Below are positions 46,120 through 58,580 of a DNA stretch of 64,000 nt, in pieces (the first letter of the stretch is position 1; every line of letters begins with the position of its first letter). A program made the translations under genes and the position numbers. Origin of the DNA: Areca catechu (Eukaryota > Streptophyta > Magnoliopsida > Arecales > Arecaceae). The notes below the pieces were generated by a model. That model made no database searches. It was not told the origin of the DNA and saw only the letters and a program-made list of their open reading frames with translations. The stretch is taken from NCBI GenBank assembly GCA_021397845.1, contig CM038040.1:46147088-46211087 (forward strand). The letters run 5' to 3'.

Positions 46120-46290
46120 CATATAATATATACCGGAAAGGTTTTGGATATTTAAGCAAGACTAATGATCCCAAATTACAACTTCTATCTAGCTTTTTAG
46201 ATGAGATGTAGGATTGTTACATAAGAAATTATTGCTTTTTCTTCCTCATACACTTTTATTTAATTTAATTTTAGACTTTGCATGTATACA
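46120..46290. other. Short spacer between the CACTA element and the solo LTR
   Basis: AT-rich. No feature recognised. Confidence 0.5.
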
Positions 46291-46295
46291 ATTTT

Positions 46296-48042
46296 TGTCA
46301 CGCCCCGAATTCAGCACCGGAATTATCACGCGATCGGTCGCACAAACTCTAGGTTTTACCCTAGAGATAATGCAAGGCCTAGGTATACAAGAGTCACTTA
46401 CCTCAAAAAAATCTTATTCATCACAAAGCCCGAACATCTGCACGACTCTGAGAAAGAAGAAAGTAGGGTTATGAGCTCTACAGCCCAGTAAGGTTTCCTC
46501 ACAATCACACCAGTATTAATATAAAAACTGAAAGCAGCAAGATCATAATCATATAACGGAAAACGATAAATTCTTCGGTCATGCAACCAAAACCAATCAT
46601 ATATCAAGTATATCAAAACCTTTCATAATATTATATTTCCTTTATATATTTTGATTAACTTTTCCTCTTCTTTAGGATTATGAACTAGCCATTGTCATGC
46701 GACGCCCATGACTGGCAACCACACTATCCACCATGTATTCTAAGCCCGTGGCCAGGCTAGCTCACGTACAAAGCCCGTGACTCTGGCTGTCCCATGTTTT
46801 AAATGCTCATGATCGGCTATTCTTTGTACGAAGCCCGTGGCTCCGATAACTTCATATCCATGGCTAGTCCAAACACCGTTATCACTTTAACCATCCACAT
46901 CATCTTATCAAATCGTATCACGATATTAAACTTGAAATCTCAAATCTTTCGATGACCGGCATCACGGTCCAATCCATCAAAAATAATTTTTTGTCCGATA
47001 AACACAATATCCAGAAATATAAAATAATAACAACCATAGTCATATTGTTCTTCATATAAACTCAACTACACCATGCAACAATAAATCATGCATGCCAATG
47101 CTCATGTACTCGGATCAAAATCATGCCTTGTAAAATAATATATAGACCGGTGATCACGTCCAGAATGCTTATCTTCAATCGCTAATCCCAGATATCTGGT
47201 ATCAATCTATACCCGAAATTCGTCCAAATCCTTCCTGCTCAAAAGATTGATCTCCTATAATAACAAATAAATTCATTCAAACCAAATCCTAGTTTCACAA
47301 ATTTTAAGAAAGAATGTTTCCCCTGATTTTCCCTTTCCTCATCTTCTCTCTCCTTCCTCTTCTCTCTCATCTTTATCTTTCTTCCTTCTTCTCTCCTCTT
47401 TTCCCTTCTCTTTCTCTCTTCTCTTCTCTTCTTGGCTCTCTAGCTCTCTGCACTATTGGCTCTCGACGTTCCTGATTAAAAAGATGAGCAAAACCAATCC
47501 AAAATCACCTTAAACGTCACCTAAGAAGTCCAAAACCATCAAGATATCTTCCCGGCCGTCAGATCTAAGATCGACGTCTCAAACCGCATCAAAATCCGAA
47601 TCCAAAAGTCTTAGATCAAGCCTAAATTCCCTCGGATCAATCTCAGCCATTCGATCGACAATCGGACAGTCCAGATCACTCAGAAATCTCGTGGACCACC
47701 GTGAGCCGCGTGAAACGGGCTGGAAAACGCTCGGGAACATGTGGGAAATGCCCACGCGACGGCCGGCTCGGGTGGGCCGAGCGCACGCGCCCGCGCGCAC
47801 CGTGCGCATGGGCCTGGGCCACGCCTCACGCGCGCCTGCAATGGGCCGGGCCACGCCTCGCGCACTCGCACCTCATGTTGCTTGCCCGAGCGAGCATCGC
47901 CCTCACGCACGCGCCCCGCGCGCTCCTGCTCGCCGCTCACCCGCACGCCCTCTACGTCACGCCTGGCCCGCATGATGGCCCACCCAAGCATGGATCTGGG
48001 CCGGGCCGACAACAATTTATTTTTTCTTTCCAGGTCGTTACA
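46296..48042 (-). repeat. Solo LTR of the LARD-like family
   Basis: Starts TGTCACGCCCCG and ends GTCGTTACA, with perfect ATTTT duplications on both sides (46291-46295 and 48043-48047). Its opening resembles 59637 and 63615, and it shares the polypyrimidine stretch (about 47330-47430), followed by a very GC- and CpG-rich end (47690-47990). With one LTR only and an intact duplication, it is the product of LTR-LTR recombination. Orientation is taken from copies A and B. Confidence 0.85.
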
Positions 48043-48859
48043 ATTTTCTACTAGCATATATAGTATGTATTAAGTTTTCAAATGGCTATAAGCCCTCAAG
48101 GTATCAAAGATATAATTCCCACCACTTATATTCTTCCCTTATCCTATAAGTCATTCTACTAATCAGATTACTACCTAGACATACTACTAACTAATATTTA
48201 AACTCCTAATTTTTTATAAGAATGTTGTACATCTTAATGGAATGAGTTATGTGCTACAAGAAAATGAACTATTAGCGATGGCTAATTAGCCATTGCTAAT
48301 ACTGGTATATAACAATAATAAAAATGATGGTAAAAAATCTCGTTGCTAATAATATTAGTGAGAGCAATTTAACTATTACAGGCGGCATTTACCATCATTA
48401 ATAATTTTAAATTTTTTTAAAAAATAATTTTTTTAAAAAAATATTAGCGATGAATTTTAAACTATTTAAGATGGTAAATTGTCATCGCTAATAATTTTTC
48501 AAATTTTTTAAAAAAAAATTAATGAAAAAACTATTAATGATAACTCTTTGATAATTAGCGACGGTATTTTGCTATCACTAATAGTTATATGAAAAATTTT
48601 TATTTTCAAACTACCATGCTAATAACTTTTTGAAATTTCAAAAAAAAAAATTTTATGATAAAAATTATTAGAGACCGTCTTTTGATTAGTAGAGATGGTA
48701 TTTTGTCATCGCTAATATTTGTACAGAAAATATGGTATTATCAATGGTATTTAGTTATTAGATATGGTATTTTGTTATTGTTAATAATTTCCTTCATATG
48801 TCCCCATCGTCCAATTTTTTTCATTCACACCGCATTGGTTTTCCCCCTCCCCCTGGTGC

Positions 48860-49430
48860 CTCTGCTTCCCCTTGAGTTTCTTTCCTACCACCGATCATCA
48901 AGTTTATCCCTGGAGTCCTCCTTGCCACCGATCATCGAGATTCCTCCTCCCCTTGTCGAGATTTTCCTGGGTTTCTTTCCTATGTGCCGTCGATCATCGA
49001 GCTTTCCCCCCATGGGCTTCCACCCTCTGGTCCCTCAATGGCGCTCTTGCCAATGCTCCCTCTCCCTCACTAGTAAGAACTATCCCCCCTCCTGCCTCCC
49101 CTTCCCCAGGTGCTCCCCTTGCCGGTGCTCTCCCCTCCTTTGGCAATGCTCTCGGCCTCCCTTGTCAGTAAGAACTTCCCCCATCTTGCCTCCCCTTCCC
49201 ATGGTGCTCTCCCCTCCCTCATTGATGCTCCCCCTGCCAGCCGTCATACTCCCTCTCCCCCATCCCCCAGTTAGCTATTCTTCCTTGGTGCTCTGGCCCT
49301 TTCTTGTCGGTGCTCTCCTATCCCTAGCCGGTGCTCCCCCACCCTTGTTGGTGCATCTTCTTACCGGCCGGTACACTCCCCTGCCCCCTTCCTCACCTCA
49401 TTCTCTGGGTTCTTCTATACTAAAAGCTGA
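48860..49430. repeat. CT-rich block with imperfect repeats inside the second CACTA
   Basis: Phrases such as CCTCCCCTTCCC, GGTGCTC(T/C)CC and GT(A)AGAACT(A/T)(T/C)CCCCC recur. The plus-strand frame through it (48655-49449) is Pro/Leu/Ser-rich and probably not a gene. Confidence 0.6.
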
Positions 49431-50232
49431 AAAATCTGACTTGGAATAAGATAAGTAAAAATTGGCTCTGCTAAAAAATTTGAGCCAGGATGTTCATTTA
49501 TATTTATTTTTCCATTTCTTAGAACTTGATTCAGGATGTTCATTAATATTTATTTTCTTCTTGTTATATTTCATCCAACTGCCTTGCTAGAACTCCAATT
49601 TTGATATTATACTCTCTATTCTTTCTTTTATTTGACTTCTTTTGAAATTATTTTGAGTGATTTTTAAAATATTTTATTAATTTTTATCCTAAATATTCCT
49701 GGTAACAAAAATTTTAACCAAGGTGGCCTGTGATGAGCACTGAGGTCAAGTTAATATTCCATATTAATGGAACATTAATCACTCATTTTCCAGACCTTGG
49801 TACATACTATTTTTACTATGTATTTGTATTGTGGTATTAGCGATGGCGACGGTGATAGTACCAGAGCCATCACTAAAAGTTAAATTTTTAATGCTAATAA
49901 AATTTAATTAATTAATTAATTAGTTGTTTATTTAATTAGTTATTTATTTTATTAAGTAGATGTTTATTTATTGATTTAATTAATTAGATGTTTATTATTG
50001 ATTTAATTAATTAAATGTTTAGTACTGATTTAATTAATTAATTTATTAGTTAGTTAGTTATTTATGTAATTAATTACTTATTTATTTAATTAATTAGATA
50101 TTACTTTAATTAAGTAATTAATTAATTATATGTAGATGGATACATGTTCTTTATGCACAAAATTTGAGTCTCGGTATGCAAATAGGATTGGAACTGACAT
50201 GGGCTTAATAATAATATAAACCAGGCTTGAAT

Positions 50233-50600
50233 CTAATAATACAGCCTATTTAATTTTTGGACTAGGGTTAAGCACCTCTTTGGCCCGACCTGGCTCGAAT
50301 TTGGTAGGGGTATGAAGTGGGCCTCATGGGAGAAGTTGAGATTGACATCGTGGAGGGTGCAGAAGGTAATAATGAGGGACTTAAGGATGATGACCCAATT
50401 ATTGGTATGGGAAAGGTGGCGGGAGAGAGTCTGAATGATGCATGTGGTGGTGGCGAAGGGAGAGGACTTGGTGAGGAGGACGATCTTGATTATGAGACGG
50501 TCATTGACAGGGACCTCATCTTCGGAGTTGGCATTTAGGATGGCAACTTTGAGATTGGCGACATTGATACTACAGCATTGCAAACACTAAGAAGCCTAAG
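50233..50600 (-). pseudogene. ANTH-domain (clathrin assembly protein) gene fragment
   Basis: One minus-strand frame encodes VANLKVAILNANSEDEVPV, then IIKIVLLTKSS, SRHLSHTNNWVIILKSLI and, after a short gap, LNFSHEAHF. This follows the order of the plant ANTH domain: L-VAI-KATSHDD--P at the start, SRRL-KTRDWVVALK-L, then a Phe..Glu near the end of the helix bundle. The ANTH domain binds PIP2 and recruits clathrin at the plasma membrane. Only about 85 residues are recognisable. No start, intron borders or C-terminal part are seen. It sits within the second CACTA element, so transposon capture of an exon is likely. The assignment is from recall of the family pattern. Confidence 0.65.
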
Positions 50601-51834
50601 GGAGTTTGTGTAGTGGACCATCATTCAGAGGATTGCCAGCAATGGCAAAGGGGAGCTAGGTTGGGTCCCTATTCATGACTAGGGTGGTGGAGAGCATAGG
50701 GGCACAGGAGCTAGACCCGTTGGATATTCGAGTTTAGATCTAGGTTTAATAACTAAGGTCTGGTCTGGATTTGGATATATATTTAGGTTCTGATCCAAAC
50801 TTGATCAATCTGTTGACAACTCTAAGATAAAGCAACCAAAATAACAAAAGATGAGAAAATCGAACCTCCGAGACCCCATACTAGACTCAGATCTAAGCCA
50901 AGTTGTCCAAGCCCAGTATGGACTCAGTTGCCAAATTTAAATGCAATGTAGTGGCCGAGACATCATTCGTGCAAGGGCCATGCTTTATTTACTATTGAAA
51001 TGCTTACTCATTCTTCACCTTTTCCTTGATTAATTCAATATATCTAGGTTCTAATTTTTTGCTTATTCCCTTTGTAATCATTTTAAATCTTGGGTTGCCA
51101 TCCACAATTATATAATTAATTTAGTAAATCTATTTTTTTTATTTGGAGAGATTATACATCATATCTTCTAGAGATCGAAGCCAAGCTAGCCAAAGAGAGA
51201 GTTTTAGAAAATAGAGCTCTCAAGGAGAGAGGGATCATGCTACTAGCTTTTATGGTTCTGCACCACTTACCACACGATAAACTCCAAAAATTTAGATATA
51301 TATTTTTTATATTATTTTCTATTTTATTATCTAATATAATATTTTTGTATTAGATGCTCTTTAATTAGGTTCGGAAGACGGGGGGTCACCAATGAACCCA
51401 TAGTCATAGGCAGCAGCGACTGACTCATCTCAAACTCAATATCATGGTCGAAGACCCGTTCGGCTCACAACACCTATAATTTGACCAGAGGATAGAGAGC
51501 TTATCCATATTCAAAGCCAGCATAAATACTACATCTTTATATTAATATATTTAAAATTTAATTCTTATAAAGTTAACGTTTATTATTACATTTTAATTTT
51601 ATAATACATTTAGAGAGCCTAGAGTTTCTTGGATGGTTATCAAGATCATTTTCTAATTGATGTCGGGATCGGTGAACGAGTTCTCTAATTGGCCATTGGG
51701 TGCTCATGATGTAGCCTGGTAGATATTCCTGATAAGTTAGATATATAATTTTAAATTTATGAAATGATTATATTTTTTAATTTAATACAAGCTTGCTTCT
51801 ACTTACAAAGTACTATTGATTCGAGACTTCTCAG

Positions 51835-52060
51835 ATTGAGGAGATTGGCCATCCGATCTTCGAGAAGGTGGCCACATGTATGTTTTAGGATGGATTGCAG
51901 CATCTTAGGATACATGCCACAGAACATTCTGATTCTCAGTCAGCATCGGAGTGGAGGACTTTTAAGGATCACTGTATGTAGACAGATGTATGGGAGGCCC
52001 TCTGCAACTTGTGGAGCACTGAAAAGTACTCTGGTAGATGGTAAAAACATGACATAATTG
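51835..52060 (+). pseudogene. Possible CACTA-associated transposase remnant
   Basis: A plus-strand frame from 51835, with stops, contains EWRTFKDHC then TDVWEALCNLWSTEKYSGRW. This resembles the VWKALCDYWDSPE-type motif of plant Ptta/En-Spm transposon proteins (PF03004 group). The match is short and the frame broken, so this is tentative. Confidence 0.35.
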
Positions 52061-53512
52061 TATCACTAGTTAGAATTCGATCAAGTATACCGATGGCTCT
52101 ATTGGCATGCATATAGTGACTGATAGATTAGCAAGAATTTTATATTTACTTATATTAACTTTAAGTTAAATTGATGATATATATTTTAATTAATCTATCT
52201 TTATTATTTATTTATTGTAGACATGGTAGCTAGGTTATGTACCAAATTACCTATAGTTGTAGGAGGCCACACACCAATCCAGGAGGATTAGTGATTACTT
52301 AGATCCGAGAGCTAGACAGATATGGTAAGAACTTAAAATTTTAAGTATTAATTTATATATATATTGATATATATTATTCGATTAATCAATTTGTAAAATG
52401 TAAGGTAGATTACGCGGAGTACGTCATAGCATAGCATGATGAGAATAGATCCTCTCAGTCCCTCCTTGATATCAAGAGATGGCTCAGGGTTATAGGAGGG
52501 ATGAGTGGAAGCTAGGTCATAGGATTCAACCACAGTTTCGACCCTCTAGTAGCAAGATACTCTTTGACATCCTTATCTCAGGATTCGATGATCCAGATGT
52601 GAAGTGATATATATGTCGAGGACATCATGACCCGAATACTTGTCCAGTGGCCACCACGCATTCGAGATGCCATTCGCGATGTGGTCTTGATGTTTTTTAG
52701 ATCTACATCTGCAATCAGTTGACCTCATTATCACAATGATCGCAGCAGCTAAATTTATTAATATTTTTTACTTATTTTAAATTTTTATATTTAAAAATTT
52801 ATTAATAATATTTTATTTTTTATTATAGGATGTTGGGATATCCAATTCTCATCCACCAACTATTGAAGAGGACATACATGAGAAATAGAAGGAGGACGAT
52901 GACGTAGATGATGTAGAGGATCTTGAATGTTTTTTTTTATTTTGATTTATATGTATTTTTTACTTGTAAATAAAATTTTAAAATTTATATTTCTTAATAG
53001 AATATAATTAAATTTTTATTTATAAATGTGGTTGTTAATTCTTTATTTATCTTTAATATGGTTAATAACTCTAGTTGTTTGTTCTTAGAATTAAAATAAT
53101 TTTAAAAAATAATTACTATTTTTTAAAAAAATTAAATAAAAGTTATTAGTAATGGTTTTGGCGATAGCATCTGCTATTGCTAAATATTTATTAGCGATAG
53201 TTACTATTTTTAGCAACACTATTTTCTTGGTTGCTAATATTTTTTAAAATATAATTATTTTTTAAATAATGAAAAAATTATTAGTGATGACGATTGCCAT
53301 TTCTAATAATCATTATTAGTAATGATGATAGCCATTTATAATAACTATTTTTAGCGACGATCAAAAAATTATTTCCAATAATAATTAGTTGAGATGCGGA
53401 TATACGCGATGGATTATTGGTGCCAGGATACCATTGCTAATAGCATAAGCGATGATAAATTTATTATTAATGATGGTAATTAGCTATTATAATAATAATT
53501 GTTTTTGTAATG

Positions 53513-54366
53513 ATTCATGATGCATCTATTTTATGTACATGAAATTTTTTTTTTTTTTTTTTCCACGAGGCATGAATTGACTAGTACAACTAGCCACCAG
53601 TGGGAATTGGTGCAATGCAAGGGGTGATTCTCCACTCAGTTATTAAATCAGTGTTGATAGGCCCAACCATCTTTGGGGTGCACAAAAAGAGTATCCCAGA
53701 GTTTTGTATTGTGAAACCTATAGAATCCTTAGGTGGACCGACCACAAATACATGGTTTCATGCAAGCAGGCCGACAGTATATTCTAATAATTAGTATCTC
53801 CATTTTTTAATAATTTTTGAAAGAAATAGTATCTCTAGCTAGTTGTAAATACCAGAGAAAATATTTGCTAATAATATCTCTTGATAGGTCAGCAAGAGGT
53901 AGCACCATGGTGCTCCTAACTTCTTTTTTTTTTTTGTTGGAGAATTAGATGATTATACGGTGGGAGAACAACCTGGCAAGCATGATGCTTCTAACAAAGT
54001 TGCAACTAATATTCTCTGGTTGACTTCACTGCTAACAAGTTGCAAGCTAGACATGGTTTCATTTCACACGTGTCGGTCTGATTCTTCTGGGGTCGATTAT
54101 TTCGCCAGAAACACCCAAGCAATACTTAGATCTGGTTAGCGAGAAGCTTTATTAGACTAGAATACAACTGAATCCCCTTCAGTCATACCTAAAGTTTGGC
54201 TATTTTATGGTGAGAGGATCCTGATGTTACCATGAGCTGGTCCACACGAGCACGTTTAATAAAATGTTTGACCTTTGCTTCAACCTGGTTCGCTAGCTTG
54301 TGGTCTTCTAAACGATGCTGGAGTTGTACCCTACCTCCCAATCCACTTTTGCCTTTGTCTTCCCAT

Positions 54367-54424
<58 letters not shown>

Positions 54425-54468
54425 CGTGTGTGTGTCCCCGCCACTACGAAAATTCTGATTACTAAAAC
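53513..54468. other. Spacer between the second CACTA and the LINE
   Basis: Mixed sequence with a T-rich run (53546-53561) and no supported gene. It ends in the CT microsatellite and the LINE target site. Confidence 0.5.
54368..54422. repeat. (CT)n microsatellite
   Basis: About 27 uninterrupted CT units, followed by CCCC(GT)n. It lies just before the LINE insertion. Ser/Leu frames through it are artefacts. Confidence 0.95.
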
Positions 54469-54494
54469 GTTAAGATCGTTACGAAGATAGTTAT

Positions 54495-55330
54495 TTGAAA
54501 TGTTCGGGGGAGCTGGCAAGCCCTCCTTATCTAATTTTTGAAAATTGGGCTACTATACCATTCTTATGCATTTTTTTTGAAACAAGACTTGTTGGCGCTT
54601 TCTTAGATCGGGTCTGCCGACGCTTTTCTTCCAATTGGGGGTTTTATGCTGTTGAATCGCAAGGGTTGTCTGCCGGGATAATTATGGTTTGGGATTCTAG
54701 AGCTCTCAATATGGATATTTTTCATAGGTCTCCACAACATGACCTGATTATGGTGACTGAATCTACTTGCCGTACCTAGCTTTTGTCTGGGGTATATGCC
54801 TGCACTAATTATAGGAAGAGGAGGAGGCTTTGGGAGGAGGTTACTACTTTGGTTGACTAGGGATTCTTTACTGTAGTGGCTGGGGGCTTCAACTATGTTA
54901 CTCACCCTGAGGACAAGAGAGGTAGAAGACCTTTTATGGAGAACATCTGGTCCAAGGAGTGTGAAGAGTTTATGCAGCATCATGGTCTAATAGATCTGGG
55001 CTTTGTTGGCCCTCGCTTCACCTGGTGCAACAACCGCTCAGGGAAGGCAATGGTCTGGGAGAGGATTGACAAAATCATGGTGACTGCTGGTTGGATTCAG
55101 TGGTATCCTACTCATGTGGTGCGGCACCTCTCTAGAATTGGGTCAAATCATTGTTCGATACTTCTCTCAATTGAATCACGGGTCTCATGTCAACCCCCAT
55201 ACAAGTCTGAAAAGTTTTGGTTGGCTTATTCCCAATCCTGGGAGATTGTGAGGGAGGTGTGGAGGATGCCAGTGCAGGGTGATGCTAGATACCGGATTAT
55301 CCGTAGATTGGAGCTTCTGAAAAGATAATT
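54495..55330 (+). pseudogene. LINE endonuclease domain, degenerate
   Basis: Frames at 54495-54779 and 54876-55328 encode the apurinic-type endonuclease that nicks target DNA. Visible pieces are SAGIIMVWDSRAL near the start, then DLGFVGPRFTWCNN..SG...WERIDKIMV, and GSNHCSILLSI. The final motif is normally SDH; here the Asp is Asn, which would remove a catalytic residue. The domain is also cut by stops at 54777-54779 and near 54860. Confidence 0.82.
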
Positions 55331-55749
55331 TATGTGCTAGAATAAGGAGGAGGTGGAAAATATTTTCTCCAGGCTGGCTATTGTTGAGAAATCTATTCTT
55401 GTTCTTCAGGAGTAGGAGGTCAGGGAGGGGCCTTCGTGACTATGAGCTGGCTGCTTTGCGGAGTCATTTGGCGTTCACCAATCCCTTCTCCAGCAGGAGA
55501 CCTTTTGGAAGCAAAAATCTAGAGCCCAGTGGATCAAGGAAGGTGACAGGAATACCAGATTCTTCCACCAGGCTACAGTTGTCAGGAGGCATGTGAACCG
55601 CATCAGGAGCCTGTGGATAACTGATGGTTCTTGGACGGAGGATGATGAGGACATCAGACGGGAGCTTGTCCATTTTCTCAGGTCTAGATGGACATCTTAT
55701 TCGGGAGAGCTTCCCACCTTTCCTCTCCCCCTCCGTTGATTAGGGTGTC

Positions 55750-56670
55750 GGATCGGGAGAATTTGGATCTGATCAGTTGTCTCTGAGGTTGAAGTTTATG
55801 AGGCCTTATGTTCCATGGCTGAAGATAAAGTCCCTGGCCCATATAGCTTTCCACCCCTTTTCTTTAGAAGGTTTTGGAGTGTCATCCGGGCTGAGGTAGT
55901 TGCTGTTGTTCAGGAGTTCTTCTCTCAAGGTAGAATGCCAGACACTTAAAAGGACACATTTATTACTCTCATCCCTAAGTGCTGAGATGCTATGGAGCCC
56001 AATCATTTTCAGCCTATCAGTCTGTGTAATACCATGTACAAGCTTTGTACAAAAATCATGGTCAGTCGGATGAAGCCAATTCTTTCCAACCTGATCAGCC
56101 CAGAGCAAGGTGCTTTTGTGGAGGACAGATCTATTTTTGATAATCTTCTTATTGCTCAAGAATTCATGTATGATTTGTGCAGAGCATCCGCCCGCCGTAG
56201 TCTGATGGCCATTAAGGTGGATATGGAGCGGGCTTATGACCGTATGCACTGATCTTTTCTCGAGATGGCGTTGGTTGATTTTGGCTTTCACTCTTGTTGG
56301 ATTTCTCGGATTCTTGCATGTATTATTAAGCCATCTTTTGCTATCCTAGTCAACGGATCTCTTTCAGAATCCTTTGTCTCTACTATCGGCCTGTGTCAAG
56401 GTTATCCTCTATCTCCATACCTGTTCATTCTTTGTTCTGATGCTCTTTCGTGAGCTTTGCGAGTCGCATCCCAGGGGCTAGGTATTCAGCCTTATATCCC
56501 TACCCCTGAGGCCAAGCCAATCTCACATCTTCTCTTTGCAGATGACTGTCTACTCCTTGGGCATGCTACAGTTCGATGTGCTCAGGGCTTTAGGTCTATT
56601 CTGGAGGGCTATTGTCTGGCATCTGATAGAGAGTTAATTGTCAAAAATCTGGAGTCCATTTTAGCCTGAA
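55750..56670 (+). pseudogene. LINE reverse transcriptase domain, degenerate
   Basis: Successive fragments encode the non-LTR RT: QPISLCNTMYKLCTKIM and LISPEQGAFVEDRSI (about 55992-56140), KVDMERAYDRM, GLCQGYPLSPYLF (near 56388-56430) and the catalytic FADD box in HLLFADDCLLLGH (FADD at 56535-56546). Stops at about 56250, 56451 and 56667 break the frame. The order and spacing are as in plant L1-clade elements. Confidence 0.9.
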
Positions 56671-57089
56671 GACCCCGGCACTCTTGAGGTGTTTTATTCG
56701 AGAGATCTTCCGAGTTGATGAGCAGTGTGGTGCATTGCATTGCTTGGGAGTCCCGGTGACAAGGGTAGACTGACCAAGGTTGATTGTCACCATCTGATTA
56801 AGGAAGTCGTGACAGGGTACAAGGATGGCAAGGCAAAACTCTTTCTCTCATGGGATGGATCACTTTGATCAGGTCAGTGCTTACATCCCTACCAGTTTAT
56901 TTGTTCTCTCATGTTGTTCTACTAAAATCTGTGGCCCTTAAACTGGACCAAGTTATCCGATCTTTTCTTTGGGGTTCGGCTTCCACTCGAAGGCCCATAC
57001 ACCTTATCAGTTGGCACGTGGTCTGCTAGCCTCGTAGAGACGGAGGTCTGGGTATCCATTCTCTCATCTCTATGCGGGAGGCCTAGTAT

Positions 57090-57860
57090 GCCAGACTCTT
57101 GATGAGATTTCTCTTTTGCTCGGATAGCTTATGGACAGGGATGATGAGACAGAGATATGGCCTAGTGAGCCCTAATGTGATCCACCAACCTCGTAGGAGC
57201 TGTTCTGCCATCTGGAGAGCTATGCTATCCACTGCTCAAGTTGTCGTTCCCAATACCAGATGGGTTTTAGGGAATGGCACAACTATTAGCTTCATGGATG
57301 ATCCTTGGATAGCGGATGTTCCACTATCTCGCTGGCTGACTTTTATCTCTATGGATATCAACAAATCTATTTCCATCCTGGATCTGCTGATTACAGATGC
57401 ATTGCAGTGGAATCCCGATCATGTCATTTGGGTGTTTGGCTAGATTTTGGGTGCCCGGATTTTATCTATTCCGCTGCCTGTTCATGATTGTACCGACATC
57501 AGGGTGTAGAGGACCTCAGCTATTCTAAGAGCTGCTATGTCCGATCTACTATTCTTGTTTAGCCAGGTACCTCAGCGAACCCTTGATCTTGCCTAGATCT
57601 AGAGACTTCGGGTCCATCCCAAAGTCAGCTTGTTCATTTGGAAAGTGGCTTGGGATTGTCTCCCTATTAGAGCCTTTCTCAGCTCTAGAAGGTTGCATAA
57701 CCCATCCTACTATTTGATCCGCAAGCAGGAGGATGAGATGGTGACCCATGTTCTATTCCTTTATCAACGTGCCTCCCACATTTGGAGGTTGGCGGGTCTC
57801 TTACCTTTATTCATGCAAGTGCGGATTATGTTGACTACCTCTTGGGCCTTCTTAGCCTGA
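57090..57860 (+). pseudogene. LINE zinc-binding RT tail (zf-RVT), degenerate
   Basis: TRWVLGNGTTISFMDDPWIA near 57255-57315 is the segment that follows RT in plant LINEs. KVSLFIWKVAWDCLPIRAFL near 57620-57680 belongs to the zf-RVT domain. Stops and frame changes occur between them. Confidence 0.75.
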
Positions 57861-58079
57861 CCACAGGCCATTCTAATGCCACCTTCATTGCATATATTGC
57901 ATATCACATTTGGCTCACCAAGAATGATATTGTCTTCAACTCCGCTTCTCACCCAGCCAGATTTGTGGTTGAAAGAGCTCGCAGTCATGCTGATGAACTT
58001 CTCATGTTAACTATGGCATCTTTTGAGACCTAGGGCTTCCGCGCCGCTCCTTAAGCACCCTGTAGGATCTTCGTCTCTT

Positions 58080-58580
58080 GGGAGCCCCCACCTCCGAACT
58101 ACGTCATGATCAATTTCGATGGGAGTGTCCTGGGCACTCACGGGGGAGCCAGCTTTGTCATTCGGGGCCCGAGTCTTGGAGTCATCGCGGTGTGGGGCCA
58201 TCATCTCACTGAGCCAACCATCCCTTCTGCTGAGCTCCGGGGAGCTTGGGTCGGTATTGTCTATGCTCGCATGATTCTACAAGCTAACTATCTCATTGTG
58301 GAGGGTGACTCTACTTTTATCATCGCTTAGATCCAGGAGACCAGAAGATCCAGGCCGAGCCACTCTCTACTTCGTGATATTAGTCTTCTTTTTGCACGGA
58401 TGCTCTTCGGCCATCATTAGACATGTGTATCGGGAGGCTAACTTAGCTGCGAACTGGGTTGCCTCCTATGTCGCTCATCATTCGGGTTTTGTTTCGTGGA
58501 CCGACCTGGAATATATCCCAAGATCTTTTTGTGATATTGTACTTTCTGTCTTTCTCATTGTACTCATGTTAGAATTCTAA
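58080..58580 (+). pseudogene. LINE RNase H domain, degenerate
   Basis: INFDGSVLGTHGGASFVIRG, then SAELRGAWVGI and LIVEGDSTFII give the D-E-D order of RNase H catalytic residues (about 58106-58330). The downstream REANLAANWVASY segment (second frame, to 58580) is the usual end of the domain. A stop at 58328-58330 separates the two parts. Confidence 0.82.

Larger units (their letters stand above)
48252..53512. mobile_element. Second CACTA-like transposon, degenerate
   Basis: The left end TGCTACAAGAAAATG and the right end (complement CATTACAAAAACA) are decayed CACTACAAGAAAA termini. Flanks ATG and ATT match in two of three bases. Subterminal arrays of ATTAGCGATGG / CCATCGCTAAT motifs lie at about 48275-48790 and 53140-53510, in opposite directions. 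The motif set differs from the first CACTA (TCGGTTGC), so the two belong to different families. The interior has a CT-rich block (about 48860-49420), ATTA-rich low complexity (49890-50140), an ANTH-like gene fragment and a possible transposase remnant. Confidence 0.8.

Noticed and set aside
47579..48073. Arg/Ala/His-rich frames in both directions
   Set aside because: CpG-rich end of a solo LTR. High GC removes stops in all frames.
48655..49449. 264-codon plus-strand frame, Pro/Leu/Ser rich
   Set aside because: Low-complexity CT-rich block within the second CACTA. It begins in the subterminal array, and no domain is seen.
50317..50538. Acidic Gly/Asp/Glu-rich plus-strand frame
   Set aside because: It is the opposite strand of the ANTH-like fragment, whose minus-strand reading matches a family.
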